Assembly: GCA_033398695.1 (NCBI GenBank)
Contig: CM065804.1
Location: 9,781,001-9,845,000, forward strand
DNA length: 64,000 bases
From: Orobanche coerulescens
Taxonomy: Eukaryota; Streptophyta; Magnoliopsida; Lamiales; Orobanchaceae
Direction: 5' to 3'
Under the pieces are notes generated by a model, which worked only from the letters and a program-made list of their open reading frames with translations, was not told where the DNA came from and searched no databases. Positions 22,118 through 34,025 of the stretch are shown piece by piece (positions within the stretch are counted from its first letter, which is position 1; each line of letters begins with the position of its first letter). A program made the translations under genes and the position numbers.

Positions 22118-22800
22118 TGTAATACCCGAAATTTAAATTGGAATTTTGGTGGCAATAATTCTTTTTAAATTTATTTTCATTTTTTTATTTAAGTAGCCGC
22201 CTAATTAAAATGTGTTGATCTTTGAGATTCTGGACTATAGTATTGGTGAATTGTTGATAGTTTGGTGCTATCTGATTTGGTAAAAATTAATCGAATAATC
22301 GAACCAGGAGACTGTTTAACGAATTCGAGATCGATTTTTATTAACAATCGAATTTTATTGGGTCAAATGTCCAACTACTAATTTCATTTATATATATATA
22401 TATACTATTACTACCTTTCTTTCTTCTTTCCCCATCTTCTCTCGTTTCTCTTCTCCTGTATGTCTCTCTCTCCCTCTCAACCCAACACCGCCCCTACCCT
22501 TATCCCCTATAAACCGGACCAGGTGACCTGAGAAATGATGGCGGCGAAGGACGAGACACCTAGATCAAGACTTGAGCTTGGTCGGAGAAGTTGGGTTCCG
22601 ATAGAGGTGATCCACGGAGGTCAACGATGGCGGGTTTTTTTCCCGATCTCCAGCCATGGACACGATTTCCGTTTAGAGACGGACCGATCTGGGGTGTCCG
22701 GCGAGCTAGAGGTCCGATGACCGGGGAGAGAGCTTCCGACGAAAGTCAACTACTTGGTTCAACTTTTTCCGACAATGGGTTTTTCGGCGAAGGTTGGTCG
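22118..22800 (+). repeat. Element A 5' LTR, part 1
   Basis: It begins TGTAATACCCG and matches 44885-45566. A (TA)n TATA-like tract at 22388-22405 is followed by pyrimidine-rich sequence. It is interrupted after GGTCG by LARD F. Small open frames here (for example 22535-22720) are unlikely to be genes because they sit inside an LTR. Confidence 0.88.
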
Positions 22801-22837
22801 TGTAACACCCCCAATCCGCTCAGGGATATTACACGCC

Positions 22838-22862
22838 GTAGACCCTCTCCTCGAGGATCTAC
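22838..22862 (-). promoter_or_regulatory. U5 stem-loop of element F LTR
   Basis: The element strand has GTAGATCC paired with GGGTCTAC around TCGAGGA. It is followed by GGCGTGTAATAT, a string also kept in D, E and G. The other LTR copy is 28270-28294. Confidence 0.55.
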
Positions 22863-23161
22863 TAGGCTGATAACTAAAATCAAACATCTAAACATCGACT
22901 TTAAGGCTAAAATGACTCAGTAGACCGACTTGGTCTTTAAATAATAACATACAACTCAATTCCAAACACATACCCACACAGGGGTCAAAATACAATAAAC
23001 TCCCGTACAACGGGGAAAAGATACTGCAGCGGAAAAGAAAATACAACTAGACCAATACGACATCAACGGATCCTCGTGTGATTAGTATCGTTCATCTTTC
23101 ATCATCCTTCGTGCCGACCCTGTGCTATGCTCCAAAACCTGAATGCAAAAATAGACATCCA

Positions 23162-23205
23162 CCCCCCGAATACTCGGGGGTTAGCAAAACTCCACTGTTT
23201 TGCTA
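23162..23205 (-). promoter_or_regulatory. Double hairpin in element F LTR
   Basis: On the element strand, TAGCAAAAC and GTTTTGCTA flank a 6-nt loop. They are followed directly by CCCCCGA and TCGGGGG around a short loop. The pair lies about 360 nt before the LTR end. Equivalent pairs are at 50262-50305 in D and 43083-43126 in A. Confidence 0.6.
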
Positions 23206-23570
23206 GTGCAAGTACAAGTGCAAAAATACGAGCCATACAATTCACATTCCACGAATAACAATAACCAGGAATCCTCAAAAATCCAAAAGTAACGAAAAGT
23301 ACTTCCCGAGGCAAGAGTTTGAGTAAGACATTCTAAAACCGAAAGATCACGAATCAAGGGAAAACAATTTATAAAACGGTTTATAATGCCATCGAGAGTT
23401 TTAATAGAAAAAAATTTAGGATTAACGAATCCTTATCTTTCCAAAAATCAACAGGGTCACAGCCCAAAGGTTTTGTTTTCACGATTGAAACCAACAACAA
23501 TACACAAGGCTAAAACCCACGTCACGTGTCCTCGACGGACATAAAGTACACACGCACCCGTGAAGTTTCA

Positions 23571-23940
23571 CTCGTGAATCCAGGGCAAAACCATTGGACT
23601 CCCTCCGTGGCCCCGTCGAACCCTCCCGAGGTGAGCAAACACATTCACGAAACATAAGCAACCGCACTCGTGAATCCAGGGCTATACCATTGGACTCCCT
23701 CCGAGATCCCGTCGGACCCTCCCGAGGTGAGCGAAATACAATCACAAAATATACACGTAGCGGTGAAGTTTCACTTGTGAATCCAGGGCTATACCATTGG
23801 ACTCCTTCCGTGGCCCCGTCGAACCCTCCCGAGGTGAGCAAACACATTCACAAAACAATAGCAACCGCACTCGTGAATCCAGGGCTATACCATTGGACTC
23901 CCTCCGTGATCCCGTCGGACCCTCCCGAGGTGAGCGAAAT
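23571..23940 (+). repeat. Tandem repeat of about 100 bp, four units, in element F 3' LTR
   Basis: Each unit has GTGAATCCAGGGC, ACCATTGGACTCC and CCTCCCGAGGTGAGC. Units alternate between two subtypes (GTGGCCCCGTCGAACC and GATCCCGTCGGACC), so the higher period is about 205 bp. Open frames across it are repeat translations, not genes. Confidence 0.9.
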
Positions 23941-24998
23941 AATCATGCACAAATATCATATCACACCAAGGATATCCAAACAATTCGTCAAGAGGCATCA
24001 AACACTTAGCAAAACACCACGTCAAACCATAACGCACCGAAAAGAGATAATATATGTACACACACATTACCAAGTGCAACATCAACACCAAACATATCCA
24101 AAGGATTCACGTAGTCACTTACAACCCACACAATTTACAAAACACACGCGTTTTGAAAGTGAGCCTTTAACGAGGCCAAACCGAAATCTTTTGAAACTTC
24201 ATTTCAAACAACCAAACAAACACACCAAGACGATCACCGATCATCATATCCATAAAATAAGAAAAGTATGGGCAAGGTACTTGCCTCGAATAAGAACAAC
24301 GCGAAGAATCGACCGAAGTAGGTTGACACGAACCGACTACGAACCCGCCGACTCCACCGATCACCAACTCGCGTTCATAAACTATGAAGGACAAATATAA
24401 CAACGAAAATGAATTCCAAAGTACGACCCAAAGCCGCTGAATTCAAGGAACGAATGACGAAAATTCAAGGATTTCCCCCAAAACGGCCAAGAACACGATT
24501 CGTCCCGACAAAACACGAAAACGGAATTCCAAGTTGAAATATGGATATACAATCCATATAATGTGTTTAACAACATCATTTAACCACAATCGATCCATCG
24601 AAAACGGATGAAAAACGAGATCGAGGACAAATCCCCCAAAAAGTCAATTCGAAGGAAATCAAGAAATATACTTCGATTCGACGAAGAACAATGGATTAAA
24701 TGATGTTAAACACAAGAATACTACCAAGATTAATCATACCCATCATGAATTAATCAACAACACGGAACGAATTGGACAAAAATGCAAAACCCCCCAAATT
24801 CACGAAATTAGGGTTCTAAGGAAGATTACCTTGATTCGCTGGATCAAAGGATGATAACGGATGATTTATTGATGTTATGGACTCAAGAACTTCATGGATT
24901 TGTTGTCAAACAACATGGCTCGAAGATCTCCAAGTCTCCAGCCACGGAAGAGAAGGAGAGGAAATGAAAAACGAGATGAAATGTGACTGCTCAGCCAC

Positions 24999-25307
24999 AT
25001 TTATACTAGGCCGGACTAGCGCGCGCTAGGCTGCCGAGCTAGCGTGCGCTATCGGCCCAGGCCGCGATCCAAATGCCTTCGGACTAGAAGCTGCCGGCGA
25101 AGCGCGTGCAGCCTTTTCCGGCCAGAAGGCGTGCGCTACTCGCGGCCAGGCGACGCTGGTCGTCACAAGATGGCGCTACTCCGCCGAGCTTGACCGATTC
25201 CGTAACCCCAGACTCTATCGTCTGCACTCGCTAGCGTGCGTTAGGCGATCGATAAGATGCGCTACACTGCCAAGAAGGCAGCCTTCCGGCCGAAGCGTGC
25301 GCTACTC
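24999..25307 (-). promoter_or_regulatory. U3 core of element F 3' LTR: palindrome array and TATA box
   Basis: On the element strand TATAAAT (25006-24999) is preceded by TAGCGCGCGCTA, TAGCGCACGCTA and several diverged forms to about 25307. The interior is strongly rearranged compared with the other LTR (30438-30743), while sequence outside it is almost identical. Confidence 0.6.
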
Positions 25308-28052
25308 CGGTTCTCGCGCACCCGTCCGGCCGGTGCCCGCAATCGTCCGCCAAGACCGCAACCGTCTGGTCCCGTCCCGCAACCGTCCGATGCCAAGACT
25401 ACCACTGTGGCTCGACGACCCGATTTCCGAAAACGCACGGAACGAACACGACGAAAAGTTCGCGGACGACATCAACGACCCGAAATGAAAACATAATACA
25501 ATAATTAATCATACGCGGCCAAGAAACGAGTCGAGACAACAATTACAGATACGGATACCCGTAACTTTTAAGAAATTACAAAATGGCCCAAAACGCCCGA
25601 AAATCACGATACGTGATCGAATAACCAAACCGAAGTTCACAACACGTCTAACAAAGTTAAACGGACTTACGTGAAACTCGAAACAGCAGTTTCGAACGAG
25701 ATTCGCACGAATCGAACTCAAGTGCGGAAAAGTCGCTAAAAAACACGGAACTCAACAAAACGACACCGAAACGAACTCGGATATCAAAAAGTGTAGAATT
25801 AATCATTCTCAGAATGACGAAACGGTCATGAGCGAGTTTTCAAAACGGACTCCGACCGAAAAAAGAAATTTACCGAAAATCGAAAATTGCGGATATTACA
25901 TTCTACCCTCCTTAAAAGAAGTTTCGTCCCGAAACTTAAAACAAGTAGGGAGAAGCAATATCCCGCCAGGAAAACTCAACGAGATACGCAAGAAACGCGT
26001 AACTAACGCCCGACGGCAAAACGTTACAAACAACGCAACGGAATATACGGTGTGAAAACACGCTCCACGACGACCAACACAACGTCGCCGTTAGGGATAT
26101 CATAAAACCAACAAGTGACAAGCGTCATCAAATGGATAATATAATCAAGTCAATTATCCGAACAATCACAAAACACAACGAACGAAAATCAATACGATTT
26201 ACCAACCCAACGGTACATCAATCAAAACGCGAGCCAATCGCTGAACAAATACGGAATTCCACCGCCCAAGGGTCGGAAGATCGAAAACGAGACTAATTTC
26301 CTGAACTTAAGGGAATTTGGAAGGAGAATGAATGTTCAACAATCACGAAAAGAGAACAAAAACCGAACAAACAAACGATCGAGACAACAAAAATCGAACA
26401 ATCATGTCCGGAATTACGAAGGATAATAAAATTCAAACAACAACTCCCAGGATGATCTGGTGAGAACTACAAGACATGCATTCCCATAAGATCCACAGGA
26501 AAGGGAATAGCGATTGAAAAGTCACAACGACAAACGAGTTATTCCAAAATAATACCACACTCGTTCGATCAACAAAAGCAAGGGGCAGGACAAGCTCAGA
26601 AATGTCTATGAACATAAATGAGTCGACAGAGTCGACAACACAAGAGTTCCAAATCCGATCCACTTCGAATAAAAGAACTAATATAACCAGATGATGTCAC
26701 TCCCGAACAAGGTTCACAAGAATCGAACTGAACCCGAAAAAGTCACATCGATAACCAGATCGACCCACAACAAGATCACAGCTCGTTCGGACGATGAAAC
26801 CGAAATACAGAACAAGTTCATAAAGTACCAATGAACATGAGCGAATCGATGGACTGGAGGAAGAGAAAATACAGAAGTCAAAATATTACGGGTATTACCT
26901 CTGACCTCATCCACGAAATTCACAAAAACAGGAGCAAGGTAACAAGACATTAAACAACCGACACATAACGGAACGATCACCGATGCACACGGTCATACCA
27001 AACCAAGCTCTAACAGCTCGCACATGCACGATAACACAGAAATCACCATGAGATGGCAACATTCGACACCAACATCCCACCTCTCACAGAGGGTTAACAC
27101 AACAAATGCGTGGCAATGCCTCGACGTTCATGCCACCAATTTGATCATACTCAGGAGCAAACATCATAACGACAACGCGAACGTCATACATACATACCCA
27201 GCCCTCAAACGGGAATGGATAGGTTTTAAAAACGAAAACCTCATTTTGAAAATAATTTAGAAGAATACCGGTTGATCTTGAGTATCACCTTTCAAAAAGT
27301 ACAAACGTGAAACATTGTTATCGAGACATTGGAGAACCATTTCGCATTTGATAAAAATGAGGACACTTTCTCTTAGTGAAAACTTTCAGAATATTCGACC
27401 TTCGGGTCTAAATAAAAGTGTTTCTAAACATCGAAAATATCTCAAAATATTTTTGGTCCTCAATTGGAAAGATTTTGAAACATGTTGTGGCACCTTGGAA
27501 CTACCAAGAGAAATTAATTCATTTTAAAAGTACGTCTCGAAATTTATTTTCTAAGATACTCAAGGTTTTCAAAGATAATTCAATGGGCTAGAATGCCCAA
27601 AAATTTCAGGTAATTACACAAAACTTTATAGCATCGTGGGTCCCGCGCCGGAACCCACCAGGCTAAAAACCATTTACAAAAACGCCAAAAAGGCCGATGA
27701 TGGTAATGTTTCAAAAACTTACAAAAGCCATTTACAAAATGTTAAATACCGTCATAAGAATTTCGCTAAAATGATCAAGACCATAATATCAAAAACTCGG
27801 TTAATGGAATTGATTTTCGAAATAAAACTCAGTCGGTAAAATACCGAAAGCCATTACAAAAGAACTCACGCAACGGATAAAAGAAATAAAGTCAAACATG
27901 CACAATCCAGCAACACTACTCCACACATAAACGAAATATAAGGGTCAAATAACCACATATCAAGAAATCAAAATCCATAAGAGGATTCCGTCACTTAACA
28001 AATAATCATAAAAATAGCTCGTGTCACACGAGGCACAACACAAAGAAGGGAG

Positions 28053-28058
28053 ACTTAC
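28053..28058 (-). promoter_or_regulatory. Splice-donor-like GTAAGT in element F leader
   Basis: On the element strand CTGTGGATGTAAGTCTCC lies about 160 nt after the primer site. The same string with one change is in D (55401-55406). A mutated form (GGATATAAGCCTCC) is in A at 43681. Confidence 0.4.
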
Positions 28059-28216
28059 ATCCACAGGTCGCACGAAGATGATGATCGCCCCACGATACTA
28101 ATCACGACCAACAATCTCAGACGATGCGTCGCGACACGACTCAGTCAGATAAAATCCGACGAAACAAGACTCAAACAACACGACTTGACCCGACAGCCTA
28201 GGTTTCCACAACCTAA

Positions 28217-28228
28217 GCTCTGATACCA
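28217..28228 (-). other. Primer binding site of element F
   Basis: The reverse complement is TGGTATCAGAGC, four bases from the 5' LTR. Confidence 0.88.
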
Positions 28229-28232
28229 TTTA

Positions 28233-31200
28233 TGTAACACCCCCAATCCGCTCAGGGATATTACACGCCGTAGACCCTCTCCTCGAGGATCTACGAGGCT
28301 GATAACTAAAATCAAACATCTAAACATCGCCTTTAAGGCTAAAATGACTCAGTAGACCGACTTGGTCTATAAATAATAACATACAACTCAATTCCAAACA
28401 CATACCCACGCAGGGGTCAAAATACAATAAACTCCGCACAACGGGAAAAGATCTGCAATGGAAAAGAAAATACAACTAGACCAATACGACATCAACGGAT
28501 CCTCGTGTGATTAGTATCGTTCATCTTTCATCATCCTTCGTGCCAACCCCGTGCTATGCTCCAAAACCCGAATGCAAAATAGACATCCACCGAATACTGG
28601 GGTTAGCAAAACTCCACTGTTTTGCTAGTGCAAGTACAAGTGCAAAAATACGAGCCATACAATTCACATTCCACGAATAACAATAACCAGGAATCCTCAA
28701 AAATCCAAAAGTAACGAAAAGTACTTCCCGAGGCAAGAGTTTGAGTAAGACATTCTAAAACCGAAATATCACGAATCAAGGGAAAACAATTTATAAAACG
28801 GTTTATAATGCCATCGAGAGTTTTAATAGAAAACAATTTAGGATTAACGAATCCTTATCTTTCCAAAAATCAACAGGGTCACAACCCAAAGGTTTTATTT
28901 TCACGATTGAAACCAACTACAATACACAAGGTTAAAACCCACGTCACGCGTCCTCGACGGACATAAAGTACACACGCACCCGTGAAGTTTCACACGTGAA
29001 TCCAGGGCAAAACCATTGGACTCCCTCCGTGGCCCCGTCGAACCCTCCCGAGGTGAGCAAACACATTCACGAAACATAAGCAACCGCACTCGTGAATCCA
29101 GGGCTATACCATTGGACTCCCTCCGAGATCCCGTCGGACCCTCCCGAGGTGAGCGAAATACAATCACAAAATATACACGTAGCGGTGAAGTTTCACTCGT
29201 GAATCCAGGGCTATACCATTGGACTCCCTCCGTGGCCCCATCAAACCCTCTCGAGGTGAGCAAACACATTCATAAAACAATAGCAACCGCACTCGTGAAT
29301 CCAGGGCTATACCATTGGACTCCCTCCGTGATCCCGTCGGACCCTCCCGAGGTGAGGGAAATAATCATGCACAAATATCATATCACACCAAGGATATCCA
29401 AACAATTCGTCAATAGGCATCAAACACTTAGCAAAACACCACATCAAACCATAACGCACCGAAAAGAGATAATATATGTACACACGCATTACCAAGCGCA
29501 ACATCAACACCAAACATATCCAAAGGATTCACGTAGTCACTTACAACCCACACAATTTACAAAACACACGCGTTTTGAAAGTGAGCCTTTAACGAGGCCA
29601 AACCGAAATCTTTTGAAACTTCATTTCAACCAACCAAACAAACACACCAAGACGATCACCGATCATCATATCCATAAAATAAGAAAAGTATGGGCAAGGT
29701 ACTTGCCTCGAATAAGAACAACGCGAAGAATCGACCGAAGTAGGTTGACACGAACCGACTATGAACCCGCCGACTCCACCGATCGCCAACTCGCGTTCAT
29801 AAACTACGAAGGACAAATATAACAACGAAAATGAATTCCAAAGTACGACCCAAAGCCGCTGAATTCAAGGAACGAATGACGAAAATTCAAGGATTTCCCC
29901 CAAAACGGCCAAGAACATGATTTGTCCCGACAAAACACGAAAACGGAATTCCAAGTTGAAATATGGATATACAATCCATAGAATGTGTTTAACAACATCA
30001 TTTAACCACAATCGATCCATCGAAAATGGATGAAAAACGAGATCGAGGACAAATCCCCCAAAAAGTCAATTCGAAGGAAATCAAGAAATATACTTCTATT
30101 CGACGAAGAACAATGGATTAAATGATGTTAAACACAAGAATACTACCAAGATTAATCATACCCATCATGAATTAATCAACAACACGGAACGAATCGGACA
30201 AAAATGCAAAACCCCCCAAATTCACGAAATTAGGGTTCTAAGGAAGATTACCTTGATTCGCTGGATCAAATGATGATAACAGATGATTTATTGATGTTAT
30301 GAACTCAAGAACTTCATGGATTTGTTGTCAAACAACATGGCTCGAAGATCTCCAAGTCTCCAGCCGCGGAAGAGAAGGAGAGGAAATGAAAAACGAGATG
30401 AAATGTGACTGCTCAGCCACATTTATACTAGGCCGGACTAGCGCGCGCTAGGCTGCCGAGCTAGCGTGCGCTATCGGCCCAGGCCGCGATCCAGTGGCCA
30501 TCTGGACTAGATCGCTTTCGGCCGGGTAGCGTCGCGGCCGGCCGTAGCGTGCGCTACTGCCGGCCGTAGCGTAGCGTCTGCGTCCGGCGATAGCGTGCGC
30601 TACCTTACCTTCCGAGCCTGACCGATTCCAGAACCCCCAGGACTCCACTATCCAGACCCGCTAGCGTGCGTTAGGCCAGCCGATAGCGTGCGCTACACCT
30701 GCCGGTTAGCGCGCGCAGCCTTCTGGCCGTAGCGTGCGCTATGCCGGTTCCTGCCGCACCCGTCCGGCCGGTGCCCGCAATCGTCCGGCCAGTCCCGCAA
30801 CCGTCCGGCCAGTCCCGCAACCGTCTGGCCAGTACCCGACCACCAGGGCTCGACGACCCAATTTCCAAAAACGCACGGAACGAACACGACGAAAAGTTCG
30901 CAGACGACATCAACGACCTGAAATGAAAACATAATACAATAATTAATCATACGCGACCAAGAAACGGGTCGAGACAACAATTACAGATACGGATACCCGT
31001 AACTTTTAAAAAATTACAAAATGGCCCAAAACGCCCGAAAATCACGATACGTGATCGAATAACCAAACCGAAGTTCACAACACGTCTAACAAAGTTAAAC
31101 GGACTTACGGGAAACTCGAAACAGCAGTTTCGAACGAGATTCGCAAGAATCGAACTCAAGTGCCGAAAAGTCGCTAAAAAGCACGGAACTCAACAAAACG

Positions 31201-31338
31201 ACACCGAAACGAACTCGGATGTCAAAAAGTGTAGAATTAATCATTCTCAGAATGACGAAACGGTCATGAGCGAGTCATCAAAACGGACTCCGACCGAAAA
31301 AAGAAATTTACCGAAAATCGAAAATTGCGGATATTACA
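28233..31338 (-). repeat. 5' LTR of element F
   Basis: 3106 bp, almost identical to 22801-25900 except in the U3 motif array (30438-30743) and at the GC hairpin near 28588, which has lost bases. The tandem repeat is at 28993-29362. It ends ATATTACA before duplication GGTCG. Confidence 0.93.
30420..30743 (-). promoter_or_regulatory. U3 core of element F 5' LTR: palindrome array and TATA box
   Basis: TATAAAT on the minus strand at 30427-30420, preceded by about nine TAGCGYGCGCTA-type copies up to 30743. It is better preserved than the 3' LTR copy. Confidence 0.6.
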
Positions 31339-31492
31339 GGTCGGGGGTTAGAGGGTGGAATTTTATAAATGTTTATTTACACCGGTAGGCGGTAGAAAGG
31401 TTGAGAGTCGGGTTGAACAGGATTCAGGTGATCGGAAGCCGATTCCGGCGGGGAGACGGTCGGATTCCGGCGGAACCTCAGTGTGTATGTAC

Positions 31493-31496
<4 letters not shown>

Positions 31497-31581
<85 letters not shown>

Positions 31582-31698
31582 GTGCGCACGCGCGCGCGTA
31601 GAAATATATGTGTGTGTGTTTTGTGTGTGCAGAGATATATGTGTGTGTGTGACTGTAAGTGTATGTATGCGTGTGTCTACAAGTTTTTGTGTGTGTGT

Positions 31699-31745
<47 letters not shown>

Positions 31746-31860
31746 CCTGAAGTGTGTGTGTGTGCGTGCGATACATATATATATTGTGTATGTGTGAGTG
31801 TGTGTGTACATATATGTGTACTATATATATATGTGTGTATGTATGTATGTATGTATGTGT
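31497..31860 (+). repeat. Compound microsatellite in element A 5' LTR
   Basis: (TA)n at 31497-31549, GT-rich tracts 31550-31700, (TA)n again 31709-31741 and (GTAT)n near 31832-31858. The 3' LTR equivalent (45727-46130) has shorter TA tracts and a much longer GTAT tract. Open frames with Tyr-Ile or Cys-Val repeats here are not genes. Confidence 0.95.
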
Positions 31861-31871
31861 GTACAGAAATA

Positions 31872-32544
31872 CAGTAAAACCTCTCTAAAATCATATCCTT
31901 TGAAACATAAAAAATATTCCTAAATGGAGGTTATTCCTTAATAGAGTTTTAAGAAGATTTTTTTTAAAATTTTAAAGTGCATGTATAATATATAAATATT
32001 ATAATTAGTAGATACATGTATGTAATATGTTGTAAAGTTAGGAATTAGGCAAGAAAATTATTTATGCTTTAACCGATGATGAAATCATTGAAGGAATTAG
32101 GCAAGAAAATGAGGAAAATAATCCGGAGGATGATGGCATAGAAGTACAAAAAGTTTCATGTGAAGAAGCTTTAAGCTTACTCGACAAGTTGAAAATATTT
32201 TGGGTTCAACAAGAAGGTGGTCATTTGGACGAGCTAATGGGCACACGCAAGTTGAAGGATATGGTTACAACACAAAAGATTAAATCTTTGTCACAATCAA
32301 CCTTGAACAAGTATTTTAGATCAACTTAAATCTATTGTAAAAATTATATATATATATATATGTGTATTTTATTATGATTTATTCCTAAATGGAGGTGTAT
32401 TTCCTTTGGGATTTGAAAATATATGAATTACGACAATATGGAGTTTATTCCAAATTATAACTAGTCCCAAGTTTGGACCATAAATTTTTATTCCTAAATA
32501 GAGTTTATTCCTTAATAGAGTATTCTTTTTGAGAGGTTTTACTG
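31872..32544 (+). mobile_element. pogo/Lemi1-like DNA transposon (deletion derivative)
   Basis: Inverted ends CAGTAAAACCTCTC (31872) and GAGAGGTTTTACTG (ending 32544) are flanked by TA dinucleotides. The element is absent from the matching point of the element A 3' LTR. These termini match the Tc1/mariner pogo-type family known in plants as Lemi1. At 673 bp it is far too short for a full transposase. Confidence 0.85.
32051..32329 (+). pseudogene. C-terminal fragment of pogo-like transposase
   Basis: An open frame without a start codon ends at TAA 32327-32329. It includes EEALSLLDKLKIFWVQQ and LSQSTLNKYFRST. This resembles the C-terminal tail of plant pogo/Tigger-like transposases, after the catalytic domain. 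The DNA-binding and DDE catalytic domains are deleted, so it would move only if a relative supplied enzyme. Confidence 0.6.
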
Positions 32545-33552
32545 TATGAATGTCTGGGTTTATATTTTATTTTGTGTGCGTTGTATATGTGTGTCTGGTG
32601 GGTTTATGTGGTCGTGTTGGGATCGTGAACGGGGAAGATGTAGACATAGATGGAGATGGTGATAATTTGGTCAATGTACGGATTGGTGTAATTAGACCCA
32701 CAGAATGAGTCCGAGTTCGGAGTTTGTGTTTGTAGCAATAATCGAGTTGTGGATCCGGGTTGATTATCATTGGTCGTTTGATAATCAATTAATTAAGGGG
32801 CGCGATTGAGGTAATATATTAGCCGACTAATTACCTTGAAATTATAAGATATTAAATTAGATCTTTATATTAAATAGTCTATTATGTATTTATAATAAAG
32901 GTTGGGATTTCAATGGATCGATCGGGTGAGCCGTGTTCGTCGGGGCTTTCGGCATCAATTATCGAGGCAAGTGCCTATATGACTTATATCATGTGAATTG
33001 ATGTTATGCAAAGTGTGAGTGATGGTTTACTCATATTTATTAATCGTGTATTATAGGATTGAAATTGTTGAGATTAGTTGATTGGTTTGTATACTTGTTG
33101 ATGGATAGAGGTGCTCTAGGATGGTTAAGTTGTTGGGGTAGTCGTGTCGTTAATCTTTGAATATATTGAGTGTTGAATGTGTTTCTCATGGATACCTTGT
33201 GGTATTGACGTATTCTAGGAATGGTTTATAGTTGTGTCAGTCTTTGGTCGTGGTCATGTGTCGGTAAGTGGTCATTCTAGCAAGTGCCATAACTATATAC
33301 ATTATATTCAACGTTCGGAATTTGTGAAAGTTGTGAACACTAGTGTGCGTGAGTTGTTCTTCCACCCGGGGTGTAATATCCGTGTATTTTATGAGTGTTG
33401 TTTTAGATGTATTTTGTGGTATTGTGGTTATTTGGATCGTATGTATTGATGATTGACCTTGGTATGTTCTTGGTTGGTAATTATTGAGTTTTGTGATTTT
33501 CGGATTGTGCTCGTTTTGGCCGGACTTTGCGAATTTAATTCTGGAGAGTAGC

Positions 33553-34025
33553 AGTTAGCGCACACTAGACTGTATTCCTAGCGCACGCTAACTATGTGTG
33601 AGTAGCGCACGCCACTGTTATGCGTAGCGCACGCCACTGTTATGCGTAGCGTGCGCTAAGCCTGCTGGGCAGTGAGCTTTCTGGACTCTGGAATGGGGCG
33701 TTAGCGCACGTTATGGACGGATTAGCGTGCGCTGTTTTGATCGACTAGCGCACGTTATTAGTAAGGTAGCACGCGCTAAATCGTCAGGTCAGTGAGGGCA
33801 GAAACATTTCTGGACTGCAGGTACTAGCAGGTAGTGCACGCTATTGTGTAGCTAGCGTGCGCTAGTGGCGATAGATAGCACACGCTAACATTTAGGTAGC
33901 GCACGCTATCGAAGTCAGACAGAAGGTTCTGGACAGCCATTTCCTCTACAGTTCACCGTCTTTAACCCGTTAGCGCATGCTAATTTTAGCCGTAGCGTGC
34001 GCTAATCCTACCCAGTGTATATATA
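33553..34025 (+). promoter_or_regulatory. U3 core of element G 5' LTR: palindrome array and TATA box
   Basis: About 15 copies of TAGCGCACGCTA/TAGCGTGCGCTA-type motifs. The last copy ends about 12 bp before TATATATA at 34018. Variants such as TAGCACACGCTA and TAGCGCATGCTA differ by C-to-T or G-to-A at CpG. Confidence 0.65.

Larger units (their letters stand above)
22801..25900 (-). repeat. 3' LTR of element F
   Basis: On the element strand it starts TGTAATATCCGCAATTTTCG and ends GGGGGTGTTACA. Motif order on that strand: palindrome array and TATA (25307-24999), GAGGCAAGT (24287-24279), a repeat of about 100 bp (23940-23571), a double hairpin (23205-23162) and the U5 stem (22862-22838). The polypurine tract at 25901 identifies it as the 3' LTR. 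Confidence 0.93.
25901..28232 (-). other. Internal region of element F (non-coding)
   Basis: The region starts with the polypurine/GGGACGAAACTTC junction at 25901-25940 and ends with the primer site. No Gag or Pol motif was found in any frame. The part 27080-27830 is closely similar to 54180-54850 in element D. It includes a second copy of the U5-type stem (27636-27658: GTGGGTTCC with GGGACCCAC on the element strand). Confidence 0.8.
22801..31338 (-). mobile_element. Element F: LARD-type non-autonomous retrotransposon
   Basis: Two LTRs of 3.1 kb (22801-25900, 28233-31338) enclose 2.3 kb without any retroviral motif. The flanking duplication GGTCG (22796-22800, 31339-31343) is perfect. The uninterrupted target is present in the element A 3' LTR (GGTTGGTCGGGGGTTAG at 45564-45580), which confirms both edges. 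Primer site and polypurine tract are present on the minus strand, so it is retrotransposition-competent in structure but needs proteins in trans. Confidence 0.95.
31344..33371 (+). repeat. Element A 5' LTR, part 2
   Basis: It resumes after LARD F and matches 45572-46791. It contains microsatellites (31497-31860), a pogo-like insertion (31872-32544) and GAGGCAAGT at 32964-32972. It is interrupted at 33371 by element G. Confidence 0.88.

Noticed and set aside
22535..22923. Small plus-strand ORFs starting MMAAKDE, repeated at 45305
   Set aside because: They lie in the element A LTR and occur in both LTRs with frame-altering differences. No domain was recognised.
23594..24400. 268-codon ORF, present again at 29016-29822
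   Set aside because: It is a translation of the 100-bp tandem repeat and LTR sequence of LARD F. It is duplicated because both LTRs are present and has no known domain.
31355..31894. Several overlapping ORFs of 60-137 codons on both strands (Tyr-Ile, Cys-Val or Thr-His repeats)
   Set aside because: They are translations of TA, GT and GTAT microsatellites within an LTR, with no start context or conserved domain.
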